Part shown: piece after piece, positions 34,726 through 42,939 of the stretch
Position numbering within the stretch: the stretch's first letter is position 1
How the letters are laid out: each line of letters opens with the position of its first letter
Source: an uncultured Eubacteriales bacterium
GTDB lineage: Bacteria; Bacillota; Clostridia; Oscillospirales; CAG-272
Reading direction: 5' to 3'
Assembly: GCA_934394585.1 (NCBI GenBank)
Contig: CAKRQU010000001.1
Location: 1-64,000, forward strand
DNA length: 64,000 nucleotides
Notes under the pieces: generated by a model
What the model was told of the DNA's origin: nothing
Seen by the model: only the letters and a program-made list of their open reading frames with translations
The model's database searches: none
Translations under genes and position numbers: made by a program

Positions 34726-36468
34726 ATGAAAACAAAAAAGACATTTCGCCCCGATCGGATTTTGTCATATTTCCGCGTCGAGTGGCTGCCGATGATGTTT
34801 ATAACACTTTCGGGACTGTTTTACAATATCGGTCTGCTCGCCGCACCGTGGTTTGAGGGCAGACTGGCGCAGTGCCTCGCCGATATTCTCGGCGGAAGCA
34901 AAACCGCCGCGGCGATGGCTGTGCTGGTGCTCGCCTATATCGCCGTCACGCTGGCGGTGCAGGCGGCGCGGTTTATCAAGCGGTTTTATGTCCGCCGCTT
35001 TGCAAATAATATCAACAGGCGCATGAAGGGCATTCTGTATGCCAATCTGATCAGGCAGAGCCGCACGGCACCGGAACATGAAGACGCAGGCGAGCTGATG
35101 ACAAAAGCTGTTTCGGACGTTGACGACTGCGTAGAAGGAATGCGCAAATTCACGACGGAAGTATTTGATACGGGCGTAGCCCTGCTCGGCTATGCCGTGA
35201 TGCTTTTTATTTACGATTGGCGACTCGCTTTTCTCAGCCTGATTTTCACGCCGATCTCGTATTTCTGCGCGGCACGCATGAAAAAGCCCGTTCAGCGCGC
35301 GGGCGCGGCATACAAAAAGGCGGCGGGGGTTCTCGGCGGAGCCACGCTCGACCGCGCCGAAAATGCCGTGACATATCGCGTATACGGTTGCGAAAACGCG
35401 AGGGAAGAGCGCTATGAAAAAGCGCTTGAAAACTACGAAAAAACCGCTGTCCGCGCGAATGTATGGCAGTCGGCTCTCCCTCCGCTGTATCTTGCGGCGT
35501 CGGGCGCGGGCGTGCTTTTCATTCTGTGGTTCGGCGCGAAAAATGTTCTCGGCACGGGCTGGAGCGCATGGGATATCGCGGCGTTTACGACGTTTCTCTC
35601 ATGCTTTACAAAACTGACCGTAAAATCCTCCAAAGCGGCAAAGCTTTTCAATTCCGTGCAGAAAGCGGAGGTTTCATGGCGCAGAATTCAGCCGCTGATG
35701 AAAACGCCAGAGCCGCCCGACGCGCCGGAAATCCCGTCGCCCGCGGATGTGACGATTGATAATCTCTCGTTTTCTTATGGCGACGAGCCGATTTTTTCGG
35801 GGCTTTCGCTCACGGCGCATCCGGGGGATATCATAGGCGTGACGGGACCCGTCGCCTGCGGAAAATCAACTCTCGGACGCGTATTCCTCTGCGAAGCGCC
35901 TTACGGTGGGTCGGTCCGCTTCGGAGAAAGGGAACTGTCGGAGCTTTCGCCGCGCGAAATTTCCGATACAGTCGGCTATCTCGGGCATGATCCCGAGCTT
36001 TTTGCCGACACGGTGCAAAACAATGTGCTCTGCGGCGCGGAAACGGATGACATGCCCTATCTTGACGCCGTGGCGCTGAGCGACGAAGTGCTCGCCATGG
36101 AAAACGGCATTGATACCGTGATAGGCACGGGCGGCGTGCGTCTTTCCGGCGGGCAGGCGCAGCGGCTTGCTCTGGCGAGAACTCTTGCACATCCGCGCCC
36201 CGTGATGGTGCTGGATGATCCTTTTTCGGCGCTCGACCGCAAAACGGAGGACACCGTATTTGCAAATCTGCGCGATTATGCGGCGGATAAAATCGTATTT
36301 CTCATTTCGCACAGACTGTATCATTTCCCGCAGATACGGAAAATCATATTTATGGAAGACGGGAAAACATTTGTCGGCACGCATGACGAACTGATGCATA
36401 CGGTGCCGGCTTACCGCAGGCTTTACGAAAGCCGGACAGGAGGGGAGCATCATGAAGAGCAAAAATAA
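34726..36468 (+). CDS. Heterodimeric ABC exporter subunit 1
   Basis: A 580-residue half transporter: six-helix export domain (residues 1-310), then a nucleotide-binding domain with Walker A GPVACGKST, canonical signature LSGGQAQR, Walker B VMVLDDPFSALD and switch His in ISHRL. The residue after Walker B is Asp, not the catalytic Glu, so its own site should hydrolyse poorly. It pairs with the next gene, which overlaps by 17 nt and has the complementary defect. MarR control suggests drug or toxic metabolite export; the substrate is unknown. Confidence 0.9.
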   Translation: MKTKKTFRPDRILSYFRVEWLPMMFITLSGLFYNIGLLAAPWFEGRLAQCLADILGGSKTAAAMAVLVLAYIAVTLAVQAARFIKRFYVRRFANNINRRMKGILYANLIRQSRTAPEHEDAGELMTKAVSDVDDCVEGMRKFTTEVFDTGVALLGYAVMLFIYDWRLAFLSLIFTPISYFCAARMKKPVQRAGAAYKKAAGVLGGATLDRAENAVTYRVYGCENAREERYEKALENYEKTAVRANVWQSALPPLYLAASGAGVLFILWFGAKNVLGTGWSAWDIAAFTTFLSCFTKLTVKSSKAAKLFNSVQKAEVSWRRIQPLMKTPEPPDAPEIPSPADVTIDNLSFSYGDEPIFSGLSLTAHPGDIIGVTGPVACGKSTLGRVFLCEAPYGGSVRFGERELSELSPREISDTVGYLGHDPELFADTVQNNVLCGAETDDMPYLDAVALSDEVLAMENGIDTVIGTGGVRLSGGQAQRLALARTLAHPRPVMVLDDPFSALDRKTEDTVFANLRDYAADKIVFLISHRLYHFPQIRKIIFMEDGKTFVGTHDELMHTVPAYRRLYESRTGGEHHEEQK

Positions 36469-38101
36469 ATTCGGCGTATTTGCCGCGGTACGCACGGCGG
36501 CGCGCACGCATCCTTTTCTTACCTCCGGCACGGTTTTGTGCGTGGCGGCATCGGTCGGCGCGTCGCTCATACCGCCGCTGGTTCTCGCCGGAGTGATAGA
36601 TGATCTGACGGGCGGCATTCCTCTCTCGTTTGCGGCGGTACTGCTTTACTTCGGAAGCCTCGCGACGGAAGGTTTGCTTTCATCGGCGCAGGAAACGCTG
36701 CTCGTGCTTTTCGGGCAGAAAATGACGCATGCCCTGCGCTCGGAAATGTCGCAGAAGCTTACACGACTGCCCGCCGCCACGCTCGTGGCACAAAATCCCG
36801 GTGAAGTCGCCGCGCGTTTTTCGGGCGATGTCGATACGGTGGAGGCGCTTTTCACTTCGGGCATAATCAGCATGATAGCGGATGCCTGCCGCATCATTTC
36901 CATTCTGGCGGTCATCGTGGCGAAAAATACGGGACTGGCGCTCGTCCTGCTTCCGGTTATCCCGCTTTTTGCCGTATTTACGCGGTGTATGCAGAAGAAA
37001 ATGCTCGCCGCTCAGCTGGAAAACCGCCGTGCGGTAGCCGCCGTATCGGGGCAGGTGCCGGAAACTCTGCACAATATCCGCACGATCCGTGCGTTGGAGC
37101 TCGAGGACTACATGGAGAAAAAATACGATCGCCGCATCGGCGAGAGCTATGCCGCGGTGGAAAAGACAAATTTCTATGACGCGATATATTCGCCCGTAGT
37201 GCTTATTCTCAATGCCGCGGTGGTCGGCATCGTAATGCTGCTTTCCGCATCGGGAAATGCGGAAATACTCTCGCTTTTCGGCATGTCGGTCGGCACATCC
37301 GTCGCCGTGATAAATTACATATCCCGCATATTCACGCCGATCGAAAGCCTCGGCATGGAGATACAGACCATCCAGTCCGCCATGGCGGGCGTGAAGCGCA
37401 TAGATGCGTTTCTCTCGCAGGGAGAACGCACGCTGCCTGCGGCGCGTGATACTGCCGCGCGCGGCGATATCGTGCTTTCGGATGTCACATTCGGATACGG
37501 CGAAAAGCCCGTACTGCAAAACTTTTCCATGACGGTAAAGCAGGGCGGGCAGGTTACGCTCGTCGGCAGAACAGGAGCGGGCAAGAGCACGGTTTTCCGC
37601 CTGCTGCTCGGATTATATAAACCGGAAAAAGGCAAAATCACCATCGGCGGCGTGGATGTTTCGGATATTACGGACGGCGAGCGCCGCGCCTGCATCGGTT
37701 GCGTGGAGCAGCATTTTTCCCGCGTGCCGGGGACTGTGCTCGACCAGATAACGCTGGGCGACGCGGGCATTACCGTGGAAATGGCGCAAAAAGCCGCAAA
37801 GCTCGCGGGGCTTGACGCGGCAATATGCGCATTGCCCGAGGGCTATAACACCGTATGCACGGACGGCATGTTTTCGCAGGGCGAATGGCAGCTTCTCTCC
37901 ATCGCACGCGCCGCGGCGGCAGACCCCGCAGTGCTGCTGCTGGACGAAATCACGGCAAATCTCGATGCCGAAACGGAGGCGCGCGTGCTGGAAGTACTGC
38001 GCCGCGCTTCAGAGGGGCGCACCGTGCTTTCCATTTCCCACCGCATTTATGAATATCTCGGCGGCAGAACAGTGGAAATAAAAGCGCACGACGCGGTTTG
38101 A
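36452..38101 (+). CDS. Heterodimeric ABC exporter subunit 2
   Basis: A 549-residue half transporter: export domain to about residue 325, then Walker A GRTGAGKST, a degenerate signature FSQGEWQLL in place of LSGGQ, Walker B VLLLDEITANLD with catalytic Glu, and switch His in ISHRI. Combined with subunit 1 this gives one competent site (this Walker A/B with the partner's LSGGQ) and one degenerate site, as in TM287/288- and BmrCD-type exporters. It is last in the marR operon. Confidence 0.9.
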   Translation: MKSKNKFGVFAAVRTAARTHPFLTSGTVLCVAASVGASLIPPLVLAGVIDDLTGGIPLSFAAVLLYFGSLATEGLLSSAQETLLVLFGQKMTHALRSEMSQKLTRLPAATLVAQNPGEVAARFSGDVDTVEALFTSGIISMIADACRIISILAVIVAKNTGLALVLLPVIPLFAVFTRCMQKKMLAAQLENRRAVAAVSGQVPETLHNIRTIRALELEDYMEKKYDRRIGESYAAVEKTNFYDAIYSPVVLILNAAVVGIVMLLSASGNAEILSLFGMSVGTSVAVINYISRIFTPIESLGMEIQTIQSAMAGVKRIDAFLSQGERTLPAARDTAARGDIVLSDVTFGYGEKPVLQNFSMTVKQGGQVTLVGRTGAGKSTVFRLLLGLYKPEKGKITIGGVDVSDITDGERRACIGCVEQHFSRVPGTVLDQITLGDAGITVEMAQKAAKLAGLDAAICALPEGYNTVCTDGMFSQGEWQLLSIARAAAADPAVLLLDEITANLDAETEARVLEVLRRASEGRTVLSISHRIYEYLGGRTVEIKAHDAV

Positions 38102-38128
38102 ATTTCTGGCATGCAAAACCGAAAGCGC

Positions 38129-38168
38129 AAAAATACAGGGAATCCTATCGGATCCCCTGTATTTTTTT
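38129..38168. terminator. Bidirectional terminator after the ABC operon
   Basis: Stem AAAATACAGGG-ATCC/GGAT-CCCTGTATTTTT with a TATC loop, T-rich outward on both strands, between convergent genes. Confidence 0.85.
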
Positions 38169-38178
38169 ACAGTTTTGA

Positions 38179-39129
38179 TTATTTGGTTTTGAGGTATTTT
38201 ACAGCTGCGTTGTAAAGGTTTGAAACATCGCTTGCCGTAAGAGCCTTTGCATAGATTTTGCCGTCTACCATGATCATGCCGGCTGTCGGGAAATCGCCGC
38301 CCACATTGCCGATCTTTATATCATCGCCTATGCAGAAACGGTTGAATGTATCGCCGTCGCCCACGCCGAATGTAGCGGAAGCTTCCGTTGACTGCTGAAG
38401 AACGCCGTTTACATAAATCAGGTTCTTCGCATTTTCATAATCGTATACGGCTACAACATGAACAAGCTCTGTAGTGGAAGAAACTTCTTTGGCATAAGCG
38501 CCGTTGTTGTATTTCTTATTGCCGGAGCCTGTAATGAAGTAAGGCTTGCCTGCACTGTCTTCGGCAACGCCCCAGCCGCCGGTCTGCGTGCCGCAGATAA
38601 CGCCCTGTACTTTGCCGCTCTTTGTGCTCATCACATAGAATGCTTCTACGGAGAAGCCTTTCTGTGCCCACTCCTGCATTGCGGAAGCGGATGTGATTTC
38701 CGTAAACTGGCAGATAAGATATTTGCCCTTGGAAGCGGTGAGAGCATCTACTTCGTAAGTTTTGCCGTCGAGAGTAACGGTTGCTTTGCCTACAGTAGCG
38801 CCGTTATTTGTGATGGAAACATGACCCTTTGCGTCTTTTGCTTCGCCGTCAAAATCGAAATCCACATAAGGCTCGGGAAGCGCGGGAACGACAGTTGTTG
38901 TTTCCGTGGTTGTTGTAGCCTCTGTTGTAGTGGCTTCGGTGGTCGTGGCTTCTGTTGTGGTAGCCGCTGTGGTCGTGGTGGCAACGGTGGATTCCGTCGT
39001 CGTGGTTGTTGCTTCTGTTGTCACGGTCGTAGTGGTGGCGTCGGTGCTGTCGGGATTCTTTTTATCGCAAGCGGCAAAAACGGCAACCGCAACTACGAGC
39101 GCAAGAACAAGAATAAACAGTTTTTTCAT
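38179..39129 (-). CDS. Lipoprotein with Thr-rich linker and LamG-like domain
   Basis: A 316-residue surface lipoprotein: lipobox FAAC with Cys at about residue 21, then roughly 60 residues almost entirely Thr, Glu and Ala in TTEA-type repeats, then a domain of about 230 residues with a LamG/concanavalin-like pattern (YVDFDFDG start, FSVEAFYVMS, LVHVVAVYDYENAKNLIYVNGVLQ, GDTFNRFCIGDDI, and a terminal ALTASDVSNLYNAA helix). Such domains bind glycans or proteins. The linker DNA is a 3- to 12-nt repeat tract that may vary in length. It is monocistronic. Confidence 0.8.
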   Translation of the reverse strand: MKKLFILVLALVVAVAVFAACDKKNPDSTDATTTTVTTEATTTTTESTVATTTTAATTTEATTTEATTTEATTTTETTTVVPALPEPYVDFDFDGEAKDAKGHVSITNNGATVGKATVTLDGKTYEVDALTASKGKYLICQFTEITSASAMQEWAQKGFSVEAFYVMSTKSGKVQGVICGTQTGGWGVAEDSAGKPYFITGSGNKKYNNGAYAKEVSSTTELVHVVAVYDYENAKNLIYVNGVLQQSTEASATFGVGDGDTFNRFCIGDDIKIGNVGGDFPTAGMIMVDGKIYAKALTASDVSNLYNAAVKYLKTK

Positions 39130-39267
39130 CTCAGTTCCTCCTGAAAAAAATATTTGATATTTATATAATAACCAAAATCGGGCAAAATGTCAATAACAAA
39201 TTCATTATCATATAAGATTTTCGGCAGTTTTCTGAGAAAAAAGGCAAACCCCGTTAATTTCGGGCAT

Positions 39268-39302
39268 GAAAAAAGCAGGCGTCCGAAAAGGGACGTCTGC
39301 TG
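39268..39302 (-). terminator. Terminator of the XRE regulator gene
   Basis: Minus-strand stem AGCAGACGTCC/GGACGCCTGCT (one mismatch) followed by TTTTTTC. Confidence 0.75.
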
Positions 39303-39311
39303 TTCTTTTGC

Positions 39312-39653
39312 TCAAAGCAGTCTGAAGTTTGTATCCAGCTCTTCGCCTTCTCTCTTGCACTGGAGATAAAGGTAAAGCTTTTCGCTGAACATCTTGTTCT
39401 TCATGATAGTATGATTTGTACTTCTGTTTGTGAGGAATATGAGAAGGATGGATGTAAACTGTGACCATGTCATCTCATATTTGCCGCATTCGATCATGCT
39501 GAGTCTTATTCTGGAAATACCTGTACGGTTTCCGAATTCAGTCTGCGAAAGAAAAAGATTTTTTCTGAGAGTTACGAGATTTTCGCAAAGTATGGCTTTC
39601 GCTTCCTTGCGTTCTTCTTCCGTAAGCTCTATTCTGTTTTGTCCATATCTCAT
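39312..39653 (-). CDS. XRE-type helix-turn-helix regulator
   Basis: A 113-residue DNA-binding protein. The helix-turn-helix is ENLVTLRKNLFLSQTEFGNR followed by TGISRIRLSMIECGKYEMTW (residues about 23-62), and a C-terminal extension of about 45 residues has no recognised domain. I start at 39653 because AGGGGGT precedes it; the ORF can be read 9 codons further. It is monocistronic with a strong promoter. An ATGCAC-N5-GTGCAT inverted repeat (39675-39691) and GTTATATGTAAC (39702-39713) lie between promoter and start, possible autoregulatory sites. Confidence 0.82.
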   Translation of the reverse strand: MRYGQNRIELTEEERKEAKAILCENLVTLRKNLFLSQTEFGNRTGISRIRLSMIECGKYEMTWSQFTSILLIFLTNRSTNHTIMKNKMFSEKLYLYLQCKREGEELDTNFRLL

Positions 39654-39721
39654 AAATATACCCCCTAAAAAATTATGCACTTAGCGTGCATTTAAATTTA
39701 TGTTATATGTAACGCTACGCT

Positions 39722-39750
39722 ATTATACCACAAAACGTTTTTTTTGTCAA
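39722..39750 (-). promoter_or_regulatory. Promoter of the XRE regulator
   Basis: Minus strand: TTGACA (39750-39745), 17-nt spacer, TATAAT (39727-39722). Confidence 0.8.
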
Positions 39751-39819
39751 CAAGGTTTGACAACTTTTTACGGGTATTTTATGCAAAAATTATCTTTGTT
39801 GAGTGAATATTTGTTTATT

Positions 39820-40197
39820 TTACCGTATATCGTCGTATGCGGCGTTGAAAAGTTCGTTTATACGATCGTGTTTTTTCGAAAAGTGCAGATATCCGAAGAG
39901 AGCTTCCATCCCTGTGGCGCGATGATATTCCGCCGCCGTCGCTTTTTTCGGCTTGGAATTTGTATGATGATTGCGCCCGAGGCGGTAAATCGCTTCTTCC
40001 TCTTCTGTCAGGAGAGGAAAAAGCTTTTCCATCCGTGCGCTTTGCGCGGGGGCGCATATCAGGCTCTGCGCCGTGCGGCTCATTTCTCCCGTATCTGTCA
40101 TGCCTTTTTTTATCAGGGCTTCTCTTATCAGAATTTCCAGTACGGCATCGCCCATGTATGCCAAAACTATGCCGCCGTATGCCGTAGCTTCATTCAT
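39820..40197 (-). CDS. mrnC: Mini-ribonuclease III
   Basis: A 125-residue protein with a single RNase III-like domain and no dsRNA-binding domain, maturing 23S rRNA in Bacillota. Conserved LAYMGDAVLEILIRE (catalytic Asp) near the N-terminus and GRNHHTNSKPKKATAAEYHRATGMEALFGYL (second acidic cluster) later. It is last in the glyA-to-mrnC operon, overlapping gtrA by 8 nt. Confidence 0.93.
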   Translation of the reverse strand: MNEATAYGGIVLAYMGDAVLEILIREALIKKGMTDTGEMSRTAQSLICAPAQSARMEKLFPLLTEEEEAIYRLGRNHHTNSKPKKATAAEYHRATGMEALFGYLHFSKKHDRINELFNAAYDDIR

Positions 40198-40672
40198 CGG
40201 AGGAATCCTCCGTTTTTTTCTTTTTTGTGAAAACGAGCAATTTGCTTGTTATATAATTAAGTATCACCACTATGACGGCGATTATGAGTTTTGCGAGATA
40301 TTTATTCATCGAGAGCATGCCGCAGAGCAGGAAATCGCCCGCGAGAGAAACGAAAAGTGTGAAAACACGTGACAGCACAAATTTGCAGAATTCCGCAAAG
40401 GAACGTCCCTGCGCTTCGAAAACGAGATATTTGTTTGTAAAATACGCAAATATCACGGCTGCCGCCCATGCTGCGGAATATTCTATCGCATTCGGGAATT
40501 TTTCAAAAAATGCCCCGCCGAATTGCGGCAGTATGAGATCGGTCAGCGCAAAGACTGCCCAGTCCACGACCGTGGTCAGTCCGCCTATCACTATATAAAC
40601 TATGATTTCCTTGAATTTTTCGAGATGAAGGAATTTCAGTACACTGTCTATTATTTTATTTAAAAATTTCAA
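40190..40672 (-). CDS. GtrA family membrane protein
   Basis: A 160-residue protein with four transmembrane helices and the GtrA-like pattern YIVIGGLTTVVDW near residue 27 and YFTNKYLVF in the middle. GtrA proteins are thought to help flip lipid-linked sugars, but no glycosyltransferase is adjacent. The start codon is TTG at 40672, overlapping the rnmV stop as TTGA; no in-frame ATG fits the family start. It is co-transcribed with rnmV and mrnC. Confidence 0.85.
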   Translation of the reverse strand: MKFLNKIIDSVLKFLHLEKFKEIIVYIVIGGLTTVVDWAVFALTDLILPQFGGAFFEKFPNAIEYSAAWAAAVIFAYFTNKYLVFEAQGRSFAEFCKFVLSRVFTLFVSLAGDFLLCGMLSMNKYLAKLIIAVIVVILNYITSKLLVFTKKKKTEDSSDE

Positions 40673-41274
40673 TTTTCATCGCCGCCTTTTCCGGAATTTA
40701 AATTTGATACGGCTTCCTCCCATTTTTCGGGAGAAACTGTCAGTCGCACCGCCTCCAGCATAGCGGAGGAGGAGAGAGTCTGCGGCAGAGAAAGCGCACG
40801 GAGCAGCTCTTTTCGCTTTTGTGCGGAATTTTCGCCGCCGCAAAGACCGAGGGCATAAAGCTCGGCTTTTGTCACCACGGCGCCGACGGGGATAGCCCCG
40901 CCTTCGTGCGAATACGGCTCCAGCGCTTTTTCCAGCCATTTCGCGTCCGTACCCTCTACGCCGAGAATGCCCGCTTTCGACGGGGCTTTTTTCCTTTTTT
41001 CCTTGCCGTGGATTTCCGGCGTGTATATGTTTATTATTTTATCTGCGGGCAGAATGTTTTTTATATAGTTGCGTATGGTCTGTCCCGCCGCGTCGCTGTC
41101 CGTCAGCACTATCACGCCGTCCCTTTCCGCGAGGCGACGTATCAGCGCGGCGCGCTCGTCGTTTTTGAAAATGCCGAAACCGTCTGTCTGTATTATCACG
41201 GCGTGCGCGACGGAGGATATTTTTATTTTGTCGTATTTGCCTTCTACTATTATGGGCTTTGTTATCGTCATCAT
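40669..41274 (-). CDS. rnmV: Ribonuclease M5
   Basis: A 201-residue Toprim-domain endonuclease that matures 5S rRNA. Toprim Glu is in IIVEGKYDKIKI and the DxD motif in VLTDSDAAGQTI; the PSKAGILGVEGTDA segment follows as in the family. The start at 41274 overlaps the holA stop (ATGA); a GAGG site lies 9 nt upstream. The reading frame stays open further upstream, but that part is the shadow of holA. Confidence 0.92.
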   Translation of the reverse strand: MMTITKPIIVEGKYDKIKISSVAHAVIIQTDGFGIFKNDERAALIRRLAERDGVIVLTDSDAAGQTIRNYIKNILPADKIINIYTPEIHGKEKRKKAPSKAGILGVEGTDAKWLEKALEPYSHEGGAIPVGAVVTKAELYALGLCGGENSAQKRKELLRALSLPQTLSSSAMLEAVRLTVSPEKWEEAVSNLNSGKGGDEN

Positions 41275-42356
41275 AGGAGCGACCTCGGTGTATATATGCG
41301 CGCCGCCAGTATATCGAGCAGCACGTATCCGTCCGATTGCGAGCTTTTCAGCGCCGCGTCCGTTTCGAGAGCCAGACGCACGGAATTTTCCAGCTTGCCT
41401 ATCGGTGCTTTTGCCACAGCCGAGGCGTATTTTGCCGCGCTGTATTCTTTTATTTTCATTTCCTTTGCTATCTGCGCCGTATTCATGCCGGCTTCCAGTC
41501 CCGCCTTTACGCGGAGCATGTCGCAGAGTATTTTGCCGAGCTTGGCGAGAACGGATATCGGCTCTTCGCGAAGATCGCGTGCGCGTGCTATCACATCGTA
41601 CATATCGGAAATGCTCCATTTCTGCGCGGCTTCGAGCATGGCAAAGGGCGGCATTTCCGTATTCACGGCTTGCGAAGCGACATTTTTCACATCGTCGGCG
41701 GTGATTTCCTTTTTGCCGCAGCCGTGCGCGAAAAAGCAGAGCTTTGCTGTCTCTTCGACGATGACGCACATTTCCTGACCGCACATATCGGTGAGAATTT
41801 CCAGCGCGCCGTCACCCGCCGATATTCCCGCGCGCGAGAAATGCTTTGCCGCCCAGCTTTTCAGCTTGGCTTTGCCCGGTGTATCGAATTTCACGAGCTT
41901 TGCCGCTTTGCAGAGCTTTTTGAATTCCGATGAATTTTCCGTTTTGTAATCAAAAGTCCATTCGTTTTTGCGAAGGCACATTATGACGATATTCGTATCG
42001 TCCGCCGCGGCGAGATTTTCGCAAAGAGTATCGAGCGCCGTAGCGGGCAGCGAATCTATCGGCAGATCGTGGATTTCCGTCAGGCGTTTGTCCTGCATCA
42101 TCGGGATGGAGGCGAGAGAAGACGCGAGCGCGGAAAAAGCTTCGTCTCGGCTTTGCGAAACGGCTGAAAACGAGATTTTCGAGTGATTGAACATTTCCAG
42201 CCCCTCGGCGCTCATTATGCTTTTGTACACCTCGGAAATATAATGGCGCTTGAGATAGTCTTCGCTTCCGAAAAAAACATAAGCTCCGCCGAGCGTGCCG
42301 CTCTTTATCTGCGCCGTGATATCCTCGGGACGCATATATGAAATTTTATCAGCCAT
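41271..42356 (-). CDS. holA: DNA polymerase III delta subunit
   Basis: A 361-residue clamp-loader subunit. It begins with LGGAYVFFGSEDYLKRHYI (degenerate nucleotide loop), then LTEIHDLPID, and the three-domain delta layout with a C-terminal helical collar domain (YDVIARARDLREEPISVLAKL). The start at 42356 follows GGGAGG by 7 nt. Three TTTTCCACA 9-mers lie just upstream. It is part of the glyA-cinA-holA-rnmV-gtrA-mrnC operon. Confidence 0.92.
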   Translation of the reverse strand: MADKISYMRPEDITAQIKSGTLGGAYVFFGSEDYLKRHYISEVYKSIMSAEGLEMFNHSKISFSAVSQSRDEAFSALASSLASIPMMQDKRLTEIHDLPIDSLPATALDTLCENLAAADDTNIVIMCLRKNEWTFDYKTENSSEFKKLCKAAKLVKFDTPGKAKLKSWAAKHFSRAGISAGDGALEILTDMCGQEMCVIVEETAKLCFFAHGCGKKEITADDVKNVASQAVNTEMPPFAMLEAAQKWSISDMYDVIARARDLREEPISVLAKLGKILCDMLRVKAGLEAGMNTAQIAKEMKIKEYSAAKYASAVAKAPIGKLENSVRLALETDAALKSSQSDGYVLLDILAARIYTPRSLL

Positions 42357-42382
42357 GGCATCGCCTCCCAAAAATTCCCAAG

Positions 42383-42412
42383 TTTTCCACATTTTCCACA
42401 GGGTTTTCCACA
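42383..42412 (+). promoter_or_regulatory. Three tandem TTTTCCACA sites (DnaA-box-like)
   Basis: TTTTCCACA at 42383-42391, 42392-42400 and 42404-42412, each one mismatch from the DnaA box TTATCCACA, in the short gap between cinA and holA. Function is inferred only. Confidence 0.4.
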
Positions 42413-42423
42413 AAAAACAGCCT

Positions 42424-42939
42424 TCAGCGCGCCGCTCCGCTCTTTTCCAATGTCGAAATAAGCATGGAAAGGGCAGATTTCACCGTGCTTTTACGCACAT
42501 CGTCGCGCGTGCCGTCGAAAATATGCCTTTTCGCGACAGCGGGAATATTTTTCCCGGCTACCGCGATGTAAACGAGCCCCACGGGCTTGTCTGCACTGCC
42601 GCCGGACGGACCTGCTATTCCCGTCACAGCCACGGCAAAATCACAGCCCAGAGCCGAAACGGCGCCGCGCGCCATTTCCTCTGCCGTCTGCGCAGAAACC
42701 GCACCGTACCGCGAAAGCGTTTCACTGCTTACGGAAAGCAACTTTTCCTTCACGGAATTTGCATAGGAAACTATGCCGCCGAGAAAAACCTCGGAGGCGC
42801 CCGCATTGTCTGTCACGGCTTTGGCTATATAGCCGCCCGTGCAGGATTCCGCCGTGGCAAAAGTTTTTTTCGCCGCGCGGAATGCATCCAGTACAGAAAG
42901 GGATAAATCGCGTATTTCTTTTTCTTCCATAATTATCAA
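42424..42939 (-). CDS. CinA C-terminal domain amidohydrolase (PncC-like)
   Basis: A 171-residue stand-alone CinA C-terminal domain, nicotinamide mononucleotide deamidase type. It has FATAESCTGGYIAKAV near residue 27, GGIVSYANSVKEKLL, and AVTGIAGPSGGSADKPVGLVYIAV. The N-terminal MoCF domain of full CinA is absent. The start is either TTG at 42939 (TTGA overlap with the glyA stop) or ATG at 42930; no strong ribosome binding site is seen, so coupling to glyA is likely. Confidence 0.9.
   Translation of the reverse strand: MIIMEEKEIRDLSLSVLDAFRAAKKTFATAESCTGGYIAKAVTDNAGASEVFLGGIVSYANSVKEKLLSVSSETLSRYGAVSAQTAEEMARGAVSALGCDFAVAVTGIAGPSGGSADKPVGLVYIAVAGKNIPAVAKRHIFDGTRDDVRKSTVKSALSMLISTLEKSGAAR

Noticed and set aside
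41275..41784. Upstream extension of the RNase M5 reading frame
   Set aside because: It overlaps holA in another frame, has no family similarity, and a good start exists at 41274.
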